From Deferribacteres bacterium (lineage in GTDB: Bacteria > Chrysiogenota > Deferribacteres > Deferribacterales > Geovibrionaceae), in the NCBI GenBank assembly GCA_023395255.1, contig JAEWZN010000003.1, forward strand, positions 400,564-464,563: 64,000 nucleotides of DNA. The letters run 5' to 3'. Positions 26,256-34,047 of this stretch are shown here, piece after piece. How positions within the stretch are numbered: the first letter of the stretch is position 1; the number at the start of each line of letters is the position of its first letter. The translations under genes and the position numbers were made by a program. The notes beneath the pieces are model-generated. The model did not search any database. It was given only the letters and a program-made list of their open reading frames with translations, and was not told the DNA's origin.

Positions 26256-27097
26256 TTCTTAAAATAGAAAACCTTCATAAATCTTATAAGAACGTAAAGG
26301 CTGTTGACGGAGTGAGCTTTCACATCAGGAAAGGTGAGATCTTCGGCCTTCTCGGACCCAACGGAGCTGGCAAGACAACCGTTATCAAAATGATTTCCAC
26401 ACTGACCAGACCCGATTCGGGCTCCATTGAGGTAAACGGATGTGATGTAATGGGAGACAGGCGCGGAGTGCGTCAGTCTGTTGCTGTTGTGCCGCAGGAA
26501 AACAATCTGGAGGGTGAACTCACCGTTTATGATAATCTGCGTGTTTATGCCGCTCTGCGCAGGGTTCCCTGTTCCCGGAGCACAATTACGGATGTTATGG
26601 AGCGTTTCGGCATAATTTCCAAAAAGAATGAGCCGGTGGACAAGCTCTCCGGCGGACAGAAAAGAAGGGTGATAATAGCAAGGGTGATGCTGGCTGAACC
26701 GGAGCTTATTCTTCTGGACGAACCCACGCTTGGGCTTGATCCGTCTATCCGCAGGGAAATATGGAACCTGATAGCCCAGATAAAAAGCAGGGGCAAATCC
26801 ATCCTCCTCACCACTCACTACACGGAAGAAGCGGAAAACCTGTGCGACAGGGTGGCGATTATGTCCGCAGGGAAGATAAAGCGCATGGGTACGCCGGAGG
26901 AACTGATAAGCGAGACAGGCAGATATGTTCTTGAAACCAGCGGGTCAGACGGTTGCCGCATTTTCCGTATTGTCCGCAGCAGAGATGAGCTTGATGCCGC
27001 CGTCAGGGAAAACGGAACAGCGGGCTACACAGTGAGGGATGCCCGCCTTGAGGATGTTGTGGTGAGCGAAGGGGGAATTAATGAACACGGTGTATGA
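26252..27097 (+). CDS. ABC-2 type exporter ATPase (second tetrapyrrole-linked copy)
   Basis: 281 residues, TTG start at 26252 overlapping the previous TGA. Walker A GPNGAGKTTVIK is near residues 35-46, signature LSGGQKRR near 133, Walker B LILLDEPTLGLD and switch motif LLTTHYTEEAE. It is of the same DrrA/NodI type as the copy at 11922, with a C-terminal regulatory tail of about 70 residues. It overlaps its permease gene by 17 bases. The export substrate is unknown. Confidence 0.9.
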   Translation: MILKIENLHKSYKNVKAVDGVSFHIRKGEIFGLLGPNGAGKTTVIKMISTLTRPDSGSIEVNGCDVMGDRRGVRQSVAVVPQENNLEGELTVYDNLRVYAALRRVPCSRSTITDVMERFGIISKKNEPVDKLSGGQKRRVIIARVMLAEPELILLDEPTLGLDPSIRREIWNLIAQIKSRGKSILLTTHYTEEAENLCDRVAIMSAGKIKRMGTPEELISETGRYVLETSGSDGCRIFRIVRSRDELDAAVRENGTAGYTVRDARLEDVVVSEGGINEHGV

Positions 27098-27842
27098 CTT
27101 TGCTTACGGAACATGGGCTGTTTTTCTTCGGGAAATGCTTCTTCTTAAAAATAAGCTTAAAAAGTTCGGCTTCGTTGTTTACTCCCTTGTATCGCCGCTT
27201 ATATTTCTTACGGCGTTCGGGTTCGGGTTCGGTTCACGCATAAGTTTTGACGGGGTGCGGTATGAGTATTTCCTTGTGCAGGGGATAGTCTGCATGACAT
27301 CAATGATGAACTCATACAATCTTGTCATGACATCGGTCAGCTTCGGCAGACTGTACACAAAAAGTTTTCAGAACATTATAACATCCCCGGTCTCAGCGCT
27401 TTCTGTTATGACCGGGCTTGTCATGTCAGGCATTCTGCGCGGGGTTATGGCTTCCGCTGTGGTTATGTCTGCCGGGTTTCTGCTGTTTGACGTTTTTCCG
27501 TTCGGCTTTTACTCTGTTGTCGCCATATTTTTCAATCTGCTTTTTTTCTCATCCCTTGGGGTTATGATAGGCTTGTATCTAAAGGATATGGAAGCAAATG
27601 CAATGATAATGAATTTCTTTATAATGCCCATGAACTTCTTTTCAGGCACATTCTATCCTGTTGATAATTTGCCCTCTCTGCTTAATAAGCTGGTCTATAT
27701 ATTTCCGCTCACTCATACAAATATTATTATACGCGCCGTAAATATGGATTCAGCTATCCTTATGTCTCTGGTAATCCTGATTGTTCTTACTGTGGCCGCT
27801 TTTCTGTGCGGTGTGCTGATGCTTAACCGCTATTCCGAATGA
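27081..27842 (+). CDS. ABC-2 type exporter permease (second copy)
   Basis: 253 residues with six predicted helices and the ABC-2 loop FFSGTFYPVDNLPSLLNKL near residues 190-208. It shares the FLTAFGFGFG N-terminal segment (FLLAFGYGIG in the copy at 12761). It is the last gene of the long exbB-to-permease operon. No clear terminator follows. Confidence 0.88.
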   Translation: MNTVYDFAYGTWAVFLREMLLLKNKLKKFGFVVYSLVSPLIFLTAFGFGFGSRISFDGVRYEYFLVQGIVCMTSMMNSYNLVMTSVSFGRLYTKSFQNIITSPVSALSVMTGLVMSGILRGVMASAVVMSAGFLLFDVFPFGFYSVVAIFFNLLFFSSLGVMIGLYLKDMEANAMIMNFFIMPMNFFSGTFYPVDNLPSLLNKLVYIFPLTHTNIIIRAVNMDSAILMSLVILIVLTVAAFLCGVLMLNRYSE

Positions 27843-27975
27843 ACTAATTCGCGTGGGTTTATCCGAAAATGATTGACAACACTCCTTAAGCGAGTTAGAA
27901 GTTTAAAACTTTAATTGATACTGCTAATAAACTCGTATGCTTTTCAGAAATCAGCTTTGGGAGGGGTTAAATTTG

Positions 27976-28122
27976 ATGAAGGAAGAACAGACAATAAAAC
28001 CTGTGGACAATGAAAAAGAATACAGATGCCCGAACTGCAGCAAACTTCTGATGAAAGGGGATGTCAACCTTGTCCAGATCAAATGCCCACGCTGCAAAAA
28101 CATTGTCACATTTAAGAGATAG
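27976..28122 (+). CDS. Com-like zinc-ribbon mini-protein
   Basis: 48 residues from the ATG at 27976 with GGGAGGGG upstream; an ATG at 27937 would add 13 residues in front of that site. Two CPxC knuckles, YRCPNCSKLLMKGDV and IKCPRCKNIV, form one zinc ribbon. The arrangement is that of the phage Mu Com family of small translational activators, which occur widely as single genes outside prophages. There is no other phage gene here. Its role is unknown. RNA binding or regulation of the following radical SAM gene is possible but unproven. Confidence 0.7.
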   Translation: MKEEQTIKPVDNEKEYRCPNCSKLLMKGDVNLVQIKCPRCKNIVTFKR

Positions 28123-28202
28123 GTTCAGTAAAGGTCAAAAATTCCTGTATATTTCTTCCGCCGTATAAGCTATTATCCCCGTGTTTCCTCAGGGGAGGGC
28201 AT

Positions 28203-29555
28203 ATGGATGCGGATGCCGGTTATTTAAACAGCTTTGTAGATTCAGCAAAAAAGGAATACGGGGAGCGGTACGATTCCCTCCGTTTTCTCACACCCGACGA
28301 GGCCGTATCGGCCGTTTTAAAACGAAAAGAGCTTCTTGAGAGCCTGAAAGATAAAATCAGGTGGGACTATGCCGGAACAAAGGCGGATTCCGAAAACCTT
28401 TCCCCCGGCTGCCGCCTCTGCGGAAGCGGTGAGTGGTCATGCCTGTTTATCAATAACAAATGCAACTGCGCCTGTTTTTACTGCCCGGCATCTCAGGATG
28501 AGAAGGGCGTTCCCGCCACTAACACAGTCACCTTCCCCGCACCGGAGGAATACGCCGCTTATCTCAAAAAATTCGGCTTCAAAGGCGCAAGTATCAGCGG
28601 GGGTGAGCCTCTGCTCACGCCTAAGCTCACTCTGGCCTTCATACGCACCATAAAAAAAGCCTTCGGGAGCAATATATACCTTTGGATGTACACCAACGGC
28701 ACACTGGCTGATTCGGAGATACTGGCTCAGTTGAGGGACGCAGGGCTTGATGAGATCCGCTTTGATATAGGAGCCACATCCTACAAACTGGACAATCTCA
28801 GACGCGCCTGCGGAATTATACCCACGGTCACAGTCGAGATTCCTGCTGTCCCGGAGGAAAAGGAGCTTTTGCAGAAGCTCATGCCTGAGCTTGCCGAATG
28901 CGGTGTAAAGCACCTTAACCTGCATCAGCTTAGGCTTACCCCGTACAACTTTGAAAAGTTTATTAAGAGAAATTATACGTATATACACGGCGAAAGGGTG
29001 ACTGTTCTGGAGTCTGAACTGACTGCGCTGGAGCTTATCAAATACGGCAGAGAGAATAACATTAATCTGCCCGTCAATTACTGCTCATTCGTTTATAAAA
29101 ACCGTTTTCAGGCAGTCGGTGCCCGCAGACGCAACGCGGCATTCATCATGAAGGATTATGAAACACTCACCGGAAGCGGACACATCAGAACAGTCAGCCT
29201 CAAAGGGGAGAGGGCAGAGGAAACTGCCGCATCGCTTGCGGACGGCAGACAGTTCATGCTGAACGACAGTGAGCTTTTTATACACCCCTCACTCCTTGCA
29301 GGGCTTGATTTATCAAACCTGCAAATGACAGTGCGTTACTCCGCCGCGCGCCAGCTAGGCTCTGTCAGCTACCATAACCCGTTTATGGAGGTGAAGGTGA
29401 CAAAGAGCAAGAAGATAACTGTGGAGCGTTACCGCACTGGTGATGACGTTATCCTTGAGGCTGATGAGGCCGCATGCTTCGCCGGAACCGGAGTGATGCC
29501 CGTCAGGCTCGCCGCCTATGAAGAGATAAAAGAAGGCTTGCAGGAGTACATATAA
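28203..29555 (+). CDS. Radical SAM protein of unknown function with extra N-terminal Cys pair
   Basis: 450 residues. The iron-sulfur motif is KCNCACFYCPA near residues 87-97 (CxxxCxxC within it), followed by ISGGEPLLTP, YLWMYTNGTLA and IRFDIGA, so the radical SAM core is intact. Just ahead is CRLCGSGEWSC, which may bind a metal. The C-terminal 170 residues show no known domain to me and lack a SPASM Cys cluster. It is preceded by a Com-like zinc ribbon and ends at a bidirectional terminator. GGGAGG lies upstream of the ATG. I do not recognise the family; PFL-activase-like or peptide-modifying chemistry would be guesses. Confidence 0.85.
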   Translation: MDADAGYLNSFVDSAKKEYGERYDSLRFLTPDEAVSAVLKRKELLESLKDKIRWDYAGTKADSENLSPGCRLCGSGEWSCLFINNKCNCACFYCPASQDEKGVPATNTVTFPAPEEYAAYLKKFGFKGASISGGEPLLTPKLTLAFIRTIKKAFGSNIYLWMYTNGTLADSEILAQLRDAGLDEIRFDIGATSYKLDNLRRACGIIPTVTVEIPAVPEEKELLQKLMPELAECGVKHLNLHQLRLTPYNFEKFIKRNYTYIHGERVTVLESELTALELIKYGRENNINLPVNYCSFVYKNRFQAVGARRRNAAFIMKDYETLTGSGHIRTVSLKGERAEETAASLADGRQFMLNDSELFIHPSLLAGLDLSNLQMTVRYSAARQLGSVSYHNPFMEVKVTKSKKITVERYRTGDDVILEADEAACFAGTGVMPVRLAAYEEIKEGLQEYI

Positions 29556-29560
29556 AGAAA

Positions 29561-29597
29561 AGGCGTGCCCAGTCTGAGCACGCCTGTCTGATTTTTG
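29561..29597. terminator. Bidirectional intrinsic terminator
   Basis: An 8-bp stem AGGCGTGC / GCACGCCT (29561-29568 and 29578-29585) lies between the convergent radical SAM and symporter genes. Rightward it is followed by GTCTGATTTTTG. Leftward, the complement after the stem reads TTTTCTTT, a good U-tract, so it best terminates the symporter transcript. Confidence 0.85.
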
Positions 29598-30941
29598 TTA
29601 TTCGCTGCCGAGTTTAGCGAAGTAGTCTCTGGTTTCCTTGACCACCACAGGGGTAAGTCCCAGAAGGCCTATAAGGTTGGGCACTGCCATCAGTCCGTTG
29701 AAAACATCTGAAAGCAGCCAAACAATATCAAGCTTTGAAATTGCGCCCACACCGACAAATACGATGAATACGTATCTGTAAACAGGTATGGACTTAAGCC
29801 CGAAGAGATACTCCATTGATCTTTCGCCGTAGTAGCACCAGCCGAGGATGGTTGAGTAAGCGAAAAGTGCAAGGCTTACCGCCACAACTACCGCACCGCC
29901 GGAAAAACCGGTGGAGAAAGCGAATGTGGTGAGATCAGCGCCGTTTCTGCCGCTTGCCCATGTGTCTGTCACTATGAGAACAAGGCCTGTCATCGTACAA
30001 ACTATGATAGTGTCAATGAAGGTCTGCGTCATGGAGACAAGAGCCTGAGTAACGGGGTGTTTTGTCTGCGCTGCTGCCGCTGCTATGGGTGAGCTTCCGA
30101 GGCCTGATTCGTTGGAGAAAACGCCTCTTGCGACACCCATCCTGATGGCGAGCATAACACCTGCTCCTGCGAAACCGCCCGTGGCGGCTGTGGGGGAGAA
30201 GGCTTTCTCAAATATGAGAGCAAAAGCACCGGGAAGGTGACCTGCGTACATAACAAGGATAGCGATTGAGCTTAATACATAGAAAACAATCATGATAGGT
30301 ACAAGTACGCTTGTAACTTTGCCTATGCTTTTAATCCCGCCGAGAACAACCAGCGCCGTGATGAACATCAGCGCGATGCCCGTATAGTGCGCGGGTATGC
30401 CGAAGGTGCTTCTCATAGCGTCAGCAACCGAGTTTGACTGAACCATGTTGCCGATACCGAATGAAGCCACCACAGCAAAGACTGCGAAAAGAATACCGAG
30501 TTTTTTCCAGCCCAGACCGTTTGAGATATAGTACATAGGTCCGCCGCTCATTGAGCCGTCGGCTTTCTGAACACGGTACTTAACTGCGAGTACGGCTTCT
30601 GCGTATTTGGTTGCCATGCCCACAAGGCCGGTCATCCACATCCAGAACATCGCACCGGGGCCGCCTATGGCTATTGCTGTTGCAACACCCGCTATGTTAC
30701 CCGTCCCCACCGTAGCGGAAAGGGCAGTCATAAGCGCCTGAAAGTGTGTGATGTCTCCGGGATGGTCGTCTTTCTCTCTCTTTTTTATGAGAGCGAGCCA
30801 GAGTGAGTGAAAAAGTTTTGTGAACTGAAGGAACCTGAGATTGATTGTGAGCCAGATTCCCGTGCCCACGAGTAAGACCAGAAGCGGCGGGCCCCAAACT
30901 ATATTGCCTACCGCATTAAGAAGGTTTTGAAATTGCTCCAC
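29598..30941 (-). CDS. Alanine/glycine:cation symporter (AGCS family)
   Basis: 447 residues, GTG start at 30941 with GGGGG eight bases upstream. About ten or eleven membrane helices. Family segments include [41 protein letters not shown] and [15 protein letters not shown] proteins take up alanine or glycine with sodium (sometimes protons). It is a single-gene unit with its own promoter and a downstream terminator. The substrate is inferred from the family only. Confidence 0.93.
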   Translation of the reverse strand: MEQFQNLLNAVGNIVWGPPLLVLLVGTGIWLTINLRFLQFTKLFHSLWLALIKKREKDDHPGDITHFQALMTALSATVGTGNIAGVATAIAIGGPGAMFWMWMTGLVGMATKYAEAVLAVKYRVQKADGSMSGGPMYYISNGLGWKKLGILFAVFAVVASFGIGNMVQSNSVADAMRSTFGIPAHYTGIALMFITALVVLGGIKSIGKVTSVLVPIMIVFYVLSSIAILVMYAGHLPGAFALIFEKAFSPTAATGGFAGAGVMLAIRMGVARGVFSNESGLGSSPIAAAAAQTKHPVTQALVSMTQTFIDTIIVCTMTGLVLIVTDTWASGRNGADLTTFAFSTGFSGGAVVVAVSLALFAYSTILGWCYYGERSMEYLFGLKSIPVYRYVFIVFVGVGAISKLDIVWLLSDVFNGLMAVPNLIGLLGLTPVVVKETRDYFAKLGSE

Positions 30942-30971
30942 TGTTTACCCCCAATAAAGTTGTAAGTGGAG

Positions 30972-31000
30972 ATAATACTATGTAATTTCATTATTTTCAA
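30972..31000 (-). promoter_or_regulatory. Sigma-70 type promoter of the symporter gene
   Basis: On the minus strand TTGAAA (31000-30995) and TATTAT (30977-30972) are separated by 17 bases, about 30 bases ahead of the GTG start. Confidence 0.7.
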
Positions 31001-31099
31001 ACATTTGTTTTACGTTATGAGCTTGAGTGCTGCGGAGTCCGCATCGGTTTCAGTGCAGTTAAGGGCGGATTAATGTAACGACGGTTTAAGGTGTTCTGC

Positions 31100-31135
31100 G
31101 TCCCCGCTTTTTCCCGCTGAAGATCAAGCGGGGAC
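31100..31135. other. Long GC-rich stem-loop after lutAB
   Basis: A perfect 10-bp inverted repeat GTCCCCGCTT / AAGCGGGGAC (31100-31109 and 31126-31135) lies 30 bases beyond the lutAB stop, in the leftward transcript. It has no U-tract, so it is a weak terminator candidate or an RNA 3'-end stabiliser. The rest of the gap to the symporter shows no gene. Confidence 0.5.
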
Positions 31136-31165
31136 ACAGGATAAGTTAGGAGAGGGGTAGAAAGC

Positions 31166-33274
31166 CTATTTCAGAAACTCCGACAGGTGCATAACATTTA
31201 TATTCTTCCCTTTTTTGCCCAGTCCGCCCGCGATCTGGATAACGCATCCGGGGCAGTCGGTAAGAACTGTGTCCGCGCCTGTTTTATCAATATTTTCTGT
31301 TTTCTTATCAAGTATTCCCGCTGATATGCCCGGATATTCCACCGACCATGAGCCGCCGAAGCCGCAGCATACGTCGCTGTCTGTCATGGGGATGAAATTT
31401 TCACCCAGAAGCGAGGTGAGAAGCTCCTCTGCTGAGGAACCAAGCCCACGTTTCTGGTGGCAGGGTGTATGGTAGGTGACTTTTGCCCCTTTATTAAACG
31501 GGATATTGGTCAGACCTTCTTCTTTGATGAACATTGCAAGGGACTTAACCTTGTCTGAGATCAGTCCGGCTTTTTTGAAATCCTCCGGTTTATCTTCCGT
31601 GTAGTGTTTGAAGTCCTCTTTCACTGCAAAACCGCAGCTTGGGCAGAGAACGAGGTACGCCTTATAGTCATCCGGGTTTTTCATCTGTGCGAGACAGGCA
31701 GAGATGGTTTTGCGTCCGCCTTCTCCGTCCCCTCCGTGGATTGCGGGGAGGCCGCAGCAGGTGGCTTTGTCAGGAGTATCAACCTGATACCCCTGTTTTT
31801 CAAGGAAGCTTACCAGTGCTGTTCCCATCTGGGGGTAGAAGTACTCCACAGCGCATCCGGGGTAGAAGAATACTCTTCCTTTTGCTGCGGAGGGGTTTAC
31901 TCTCTGCCCGTTAACATCCGTAAATGTTTTCTGCTTGATTGAGGGAAGCTCGCGGAAGTTTATCTCTCTTCCTGCAAAGGGGATTTTCTTTATTCTGCCG
32001 CCTGCTGTCAGCGGGGCTGCGAGGATGGAGCCCGCCTTCATTATCACGCGGAAGCGTTTACCGCTGCTTAATATGTTGCTGTAAAGGAATTTTTTAAGCG
32101 GATTCAGGCCGAATTTACTGCCCATATTCACATTGAGCTCTGCTATTATCTTCTGGAGGTCAATTCCTGACGGGCAGTTTGTTGAACAGGCGCGGCAGCC
32201 GATGCACATCTTAAGGATGTCGCGGGCTTTTTCCTCACCGTGGAACATAGCCGTCATTATGAGGCCTATTGCCCCCAGATAAACATGGCCGAAAACGTGA
32301 CCTCCCACCATTTCATAGGCTGGACAGACATTGGCGCAGCTTCCGCAGCGCATGCATTTCAGCGCTTCCGCGAACAGAGGATGGTCAAGGAAGGCGAGCC
32401 TTCCGTTGTCGAGGAATATATAGTGTACCTCTTTGTGTCCGGTTGCGGATGCTTCGCAGGGAACCTGACCCTTTATCCATGTGGTGTATGTGCTGATTCG
32501 CTGTCCGGTCGCGCTTTTCGGGAGCATTCTTATTACTTTCAGCGCTGTTCTGAAATCCGGCACAAGCTTTTCATAGCCGAGAAGCACAAAGTGAACAGGG
32601 GGGACAGTGGCGGAAAGTCTTGCGTTCCCTTCGTTAGTCACCAGTCCTATGGTTCCGGTGGATGCCACTGCAACATTAGCTCCGGTGAGCCCCGCTCCCG
32701 CCTCAAAGTAGGAATTTCTCAGAGCGTGACGGGCGGTTTTCACCATCGCTGCTATATTTTCCCTGTCAAGCCCTGCGCTGAGGAGGGCATTGAACAAATC
32801 AGCCACCTGACCGCGGCTTTTATGTATGGCGGGCATAACCATGTGGGAAGGGTGTTCCCCGGCAAGCTGGAGAATCCATTCGCCGAGGTCTGTTTCCACA
32901 GGTTTTATGCCGTTTTTCTCAAGATAGGCATTGAGCTTGATCTCCTCACTGGTCATGGATTTTGATTTGACCACGGAGCCTGCGCCTTTTTCACGGCATA
33001 TTTTTTCTATGTAGCGACTGGCATCAAGGCTGTCTGCCGCTCTGTAAACGGTTGCCCCGCTTTTTTCCGCGTTTGCTTTGAACTCCTCAAAGAGGTTTTC
33101 CGCCCTTTCTCTGGTGAGGGCTTTCAGCGAGTTCATTTCTTTTGCCATAGAGGGAAAGTCGAGCCCTGCATAAGCGTTTGCCTTTGATGCTTTATATGCT
33201 GAGGCGAAGTTTTTAAGGTTGGTGTAGAGGATTTTGTCGTTCAGGCTGCGTTTTATTCCGTTTTTTCCGCTCAT
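31166..33274 (-). CDS. LutA-LutB fusion: Fe-S L-lactate dehydrogenase subunit
   Basis: 702 residues. The N-terminal 300 residues are a LUD (LutB-type) domain with TGANVAVASTGTIGLVTNEGN. Next are two 4Fe-4S motifs, CMRCGSCANVCPAYE and CIGCRACSTNCPSG (about residues 308-375). The C-terminal 250 residues are the LutA part with two cysteine-rich CCG motifs: FYPGCAVEYFY...CCGLPAIHGG and YHTPCHQ...CCGFGGSWSVE, then DCPGC. LutABC oxidises L-lactate to pyruvate. In Bacillus LutA and LutB are separate; here they form one chain. It follows lutC by 6 bases with AGG upstream of the ATG. Confidence 0.9.
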   Translation of the reverse strand: MSGKNGIKRSLNDKILYTNLKNFASAYKASKANAYAGLDFPSMAKEMNSLKALTRERAENLFEEFKANAEKSGATVYRAADSLDASRYIEKICREKGAGSVVKSKSMTSEEIKLNAYLEKNGIKPVETDLGEWILQLAGEHPSHMVMPAIHKSRGQVADLFNALLSAGLDRENIAAMVKTARHALRNSYFEAGAGLTGANVAVASTGTIGLVTNEGNARLSATVPPVHFVLLGYEKLVPDFRTALKVIRMLPKSATGQRISTYTTWIKGQVPCEASATGHKEVHYIFLDNGRLAFLDHPLFAEALKCMRCGSCANVCPAYEMVGGHVFGHVYLGAIGLIMTAMFHGEEKARDILKMCIGCRACSTNCPSGIDLQKIIAELNVNMGSKFGLNPLKKFLYSNILSSGKRFRVIMKAGSILAAPLTAGGRIKKIPFAGREINFRELPSIKQKTFTDVNGQRVNPSAAKGRVFFYPGCAVEYFYPQMGTALVSFLEKQGYQVDTPDKATCCGLPAIHGGDGEGGRKTISACLAQMKNPDDYKAYLVLCPSCGFAVKEDFKHYTEDKPEDFKKAGLISDKVKSLAMFIKEEGLTNIPFNKGAKVTYHTPCHQKRGLGSSAEELLTSLLGENFIPMTDSDVCCGFGGSWSVEYPGISAGILDKKTENIDKTGADTVLTDCPGCVIQIAGGLGKKGKNINVMHLSEFLK

Positions 33275-33280
33275 GTCTGC

Positions 33281-33760
33281 CTACCTGTCCGTTATTATAT
33301 ATACTGTCATTTCGCATGGGCCGTGCACACCGATAGTGAGCACTCTTTCAATATCTGCCGTGCGGCTTGCGCCTGTGATAAAGGCGGTGAAGGATGCCGG
33401 ATTGGATGACTTTTCCTCAAGGAAGTCAGCCACGTCCTCCAGCATGGGAACTATTCTGGACGCAGGTACGGCCACATGAAGCCTTTCCGCCAGACAGGTT
33501 GCTTTCCTCAGTCTCTCATCAGTGCTTTCAATTACCACGCTTCCGGTTTCGGCAATGGCAAAATCAGCCTCAACAAGGGCATCACCTATGCCTTCATTTC
33601 CGGCAGTGATAATTTTTTCGGGGAGTGCGTCCGTTTTCAGGCTTACATAGTCAAAATTATGCTTGCCGAGTGTTTCTGAAAACTCTTCGAAAGAGAGGAG
33701 CAGGTTTTTATTGCTTACACTTTCGGAATATTTGATAAAGGTTTCTGTCAGTACGTTCAT
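33281..33760 (-). CDS. lutC: LutC-type LUD protein of the lactate utilisation complex
   Basis: 159 residues, shorter than Bacillus LutC (about 240) but containing the LUD core: DALVEADFAIAETGSVVIES, AVPASRIVPMLEDV, FITGASRTADIERVLTIGVHGP. The C-terminal TADIER/GVHGP motif is diagnostic of the family. It is the first gene of the leftward lut operon, with AAAGGTGA upstream of the ATG. The shortened N-terminus is normal for many anaerobes. Confidence 0.9.
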   Translation of the reverse strand: MNVLTETFIKYSESVSNKNLLLSFEEFSETLGKHNFDYVSLKTDALPEKIITAGNEGIGDALVEADFAIAETGSVVIESTDERLRKATCLAERLHVAVPASRIVPMLEDVADFLEEKSSNPASFTAFITGASRTADIERVLTIGVHGPCEMTVYIITDR

Positions 33761-33779
33761 TTCAGCGTCACCTTTTTAG

Positions 33780-33790
33780 TGGTCTTACCA
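33780..33790. promoter_or_regulatory. FadR/GntR-type operator candidate upstream of lutC
   Basis: The palindrome TGGTCTTACCA (33780-33790), 20 bases ahead of the lutC start, matches the TGGT-N3-ACCA core bound by LldR/PdhR/GlcC-type GntR regulators. A regulator of this family is encoded at 39852, at the end of the neighbouring lactate/hydroxyacid cluster, and is the obvious candidate to bind it. Confidence 0.6.
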
Positions 33791-33957
33791 ATAGCGTATA
33801 TTTCCATGAAATCTAAGTCAACAGTTTTTTATGGGCATTGTTTAGTATCATCTAAAAAATTAACCTCATGTTTAAACCTATGAATAATGGCTTTAATAAA
33901 GGGTTTCAAAGGTCTGATTTGATTATAACATGTTTATGAAATATGCGATAAAAAAGA

Positions 33958-33984
33958 TTGACAATGACGTTCCTATGGTATACT
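33958..33984 (+). promoter_or_regulatory. dctP promoter with extended -10
   Basis: TTGACA (33958-33963) and TATACT (33979-33984) are separated by 15 bases. The -10 is preceded by TGG, an extended -10 that can compensate for short spacing. Start of transcription would be near 33991, inside the inverted repeat that follows. Confidence 0.6.
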
Positions 33985-33988
33985 TCTT

Positions 33989-34017
33989 GTAAGTGGTTTG
34001 AAAAATTTACCACTTAC
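33989..34017. promoter_or_regulatory. Perfect 9-bp inverted repeat over the dctP transcription start
   Basis: GTAAGTGGT (33989-33997) and ACCACTTAC (34009-34017) are perfect inverted repeats with an 11-base A/T-rich spacer. The half-sites contain the same TGGT/ACCA as the operator near lutC but with wider spacing. It could be a repressor site covering the start point, or a hairpin in the mRNA leader. Confidence 0.55.
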
Positions 34018-34047
34018 TGGTTAGTGTTCTCTCAGTCAGGAGGAAGT

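Noticed and set aside
27976..28122. Remnant of a Mu-like prophage
   Set aside because: The Com-like zinc ribbon is the only phage-type gene; there is no transposase, portal, tail or attachment sequence around it.
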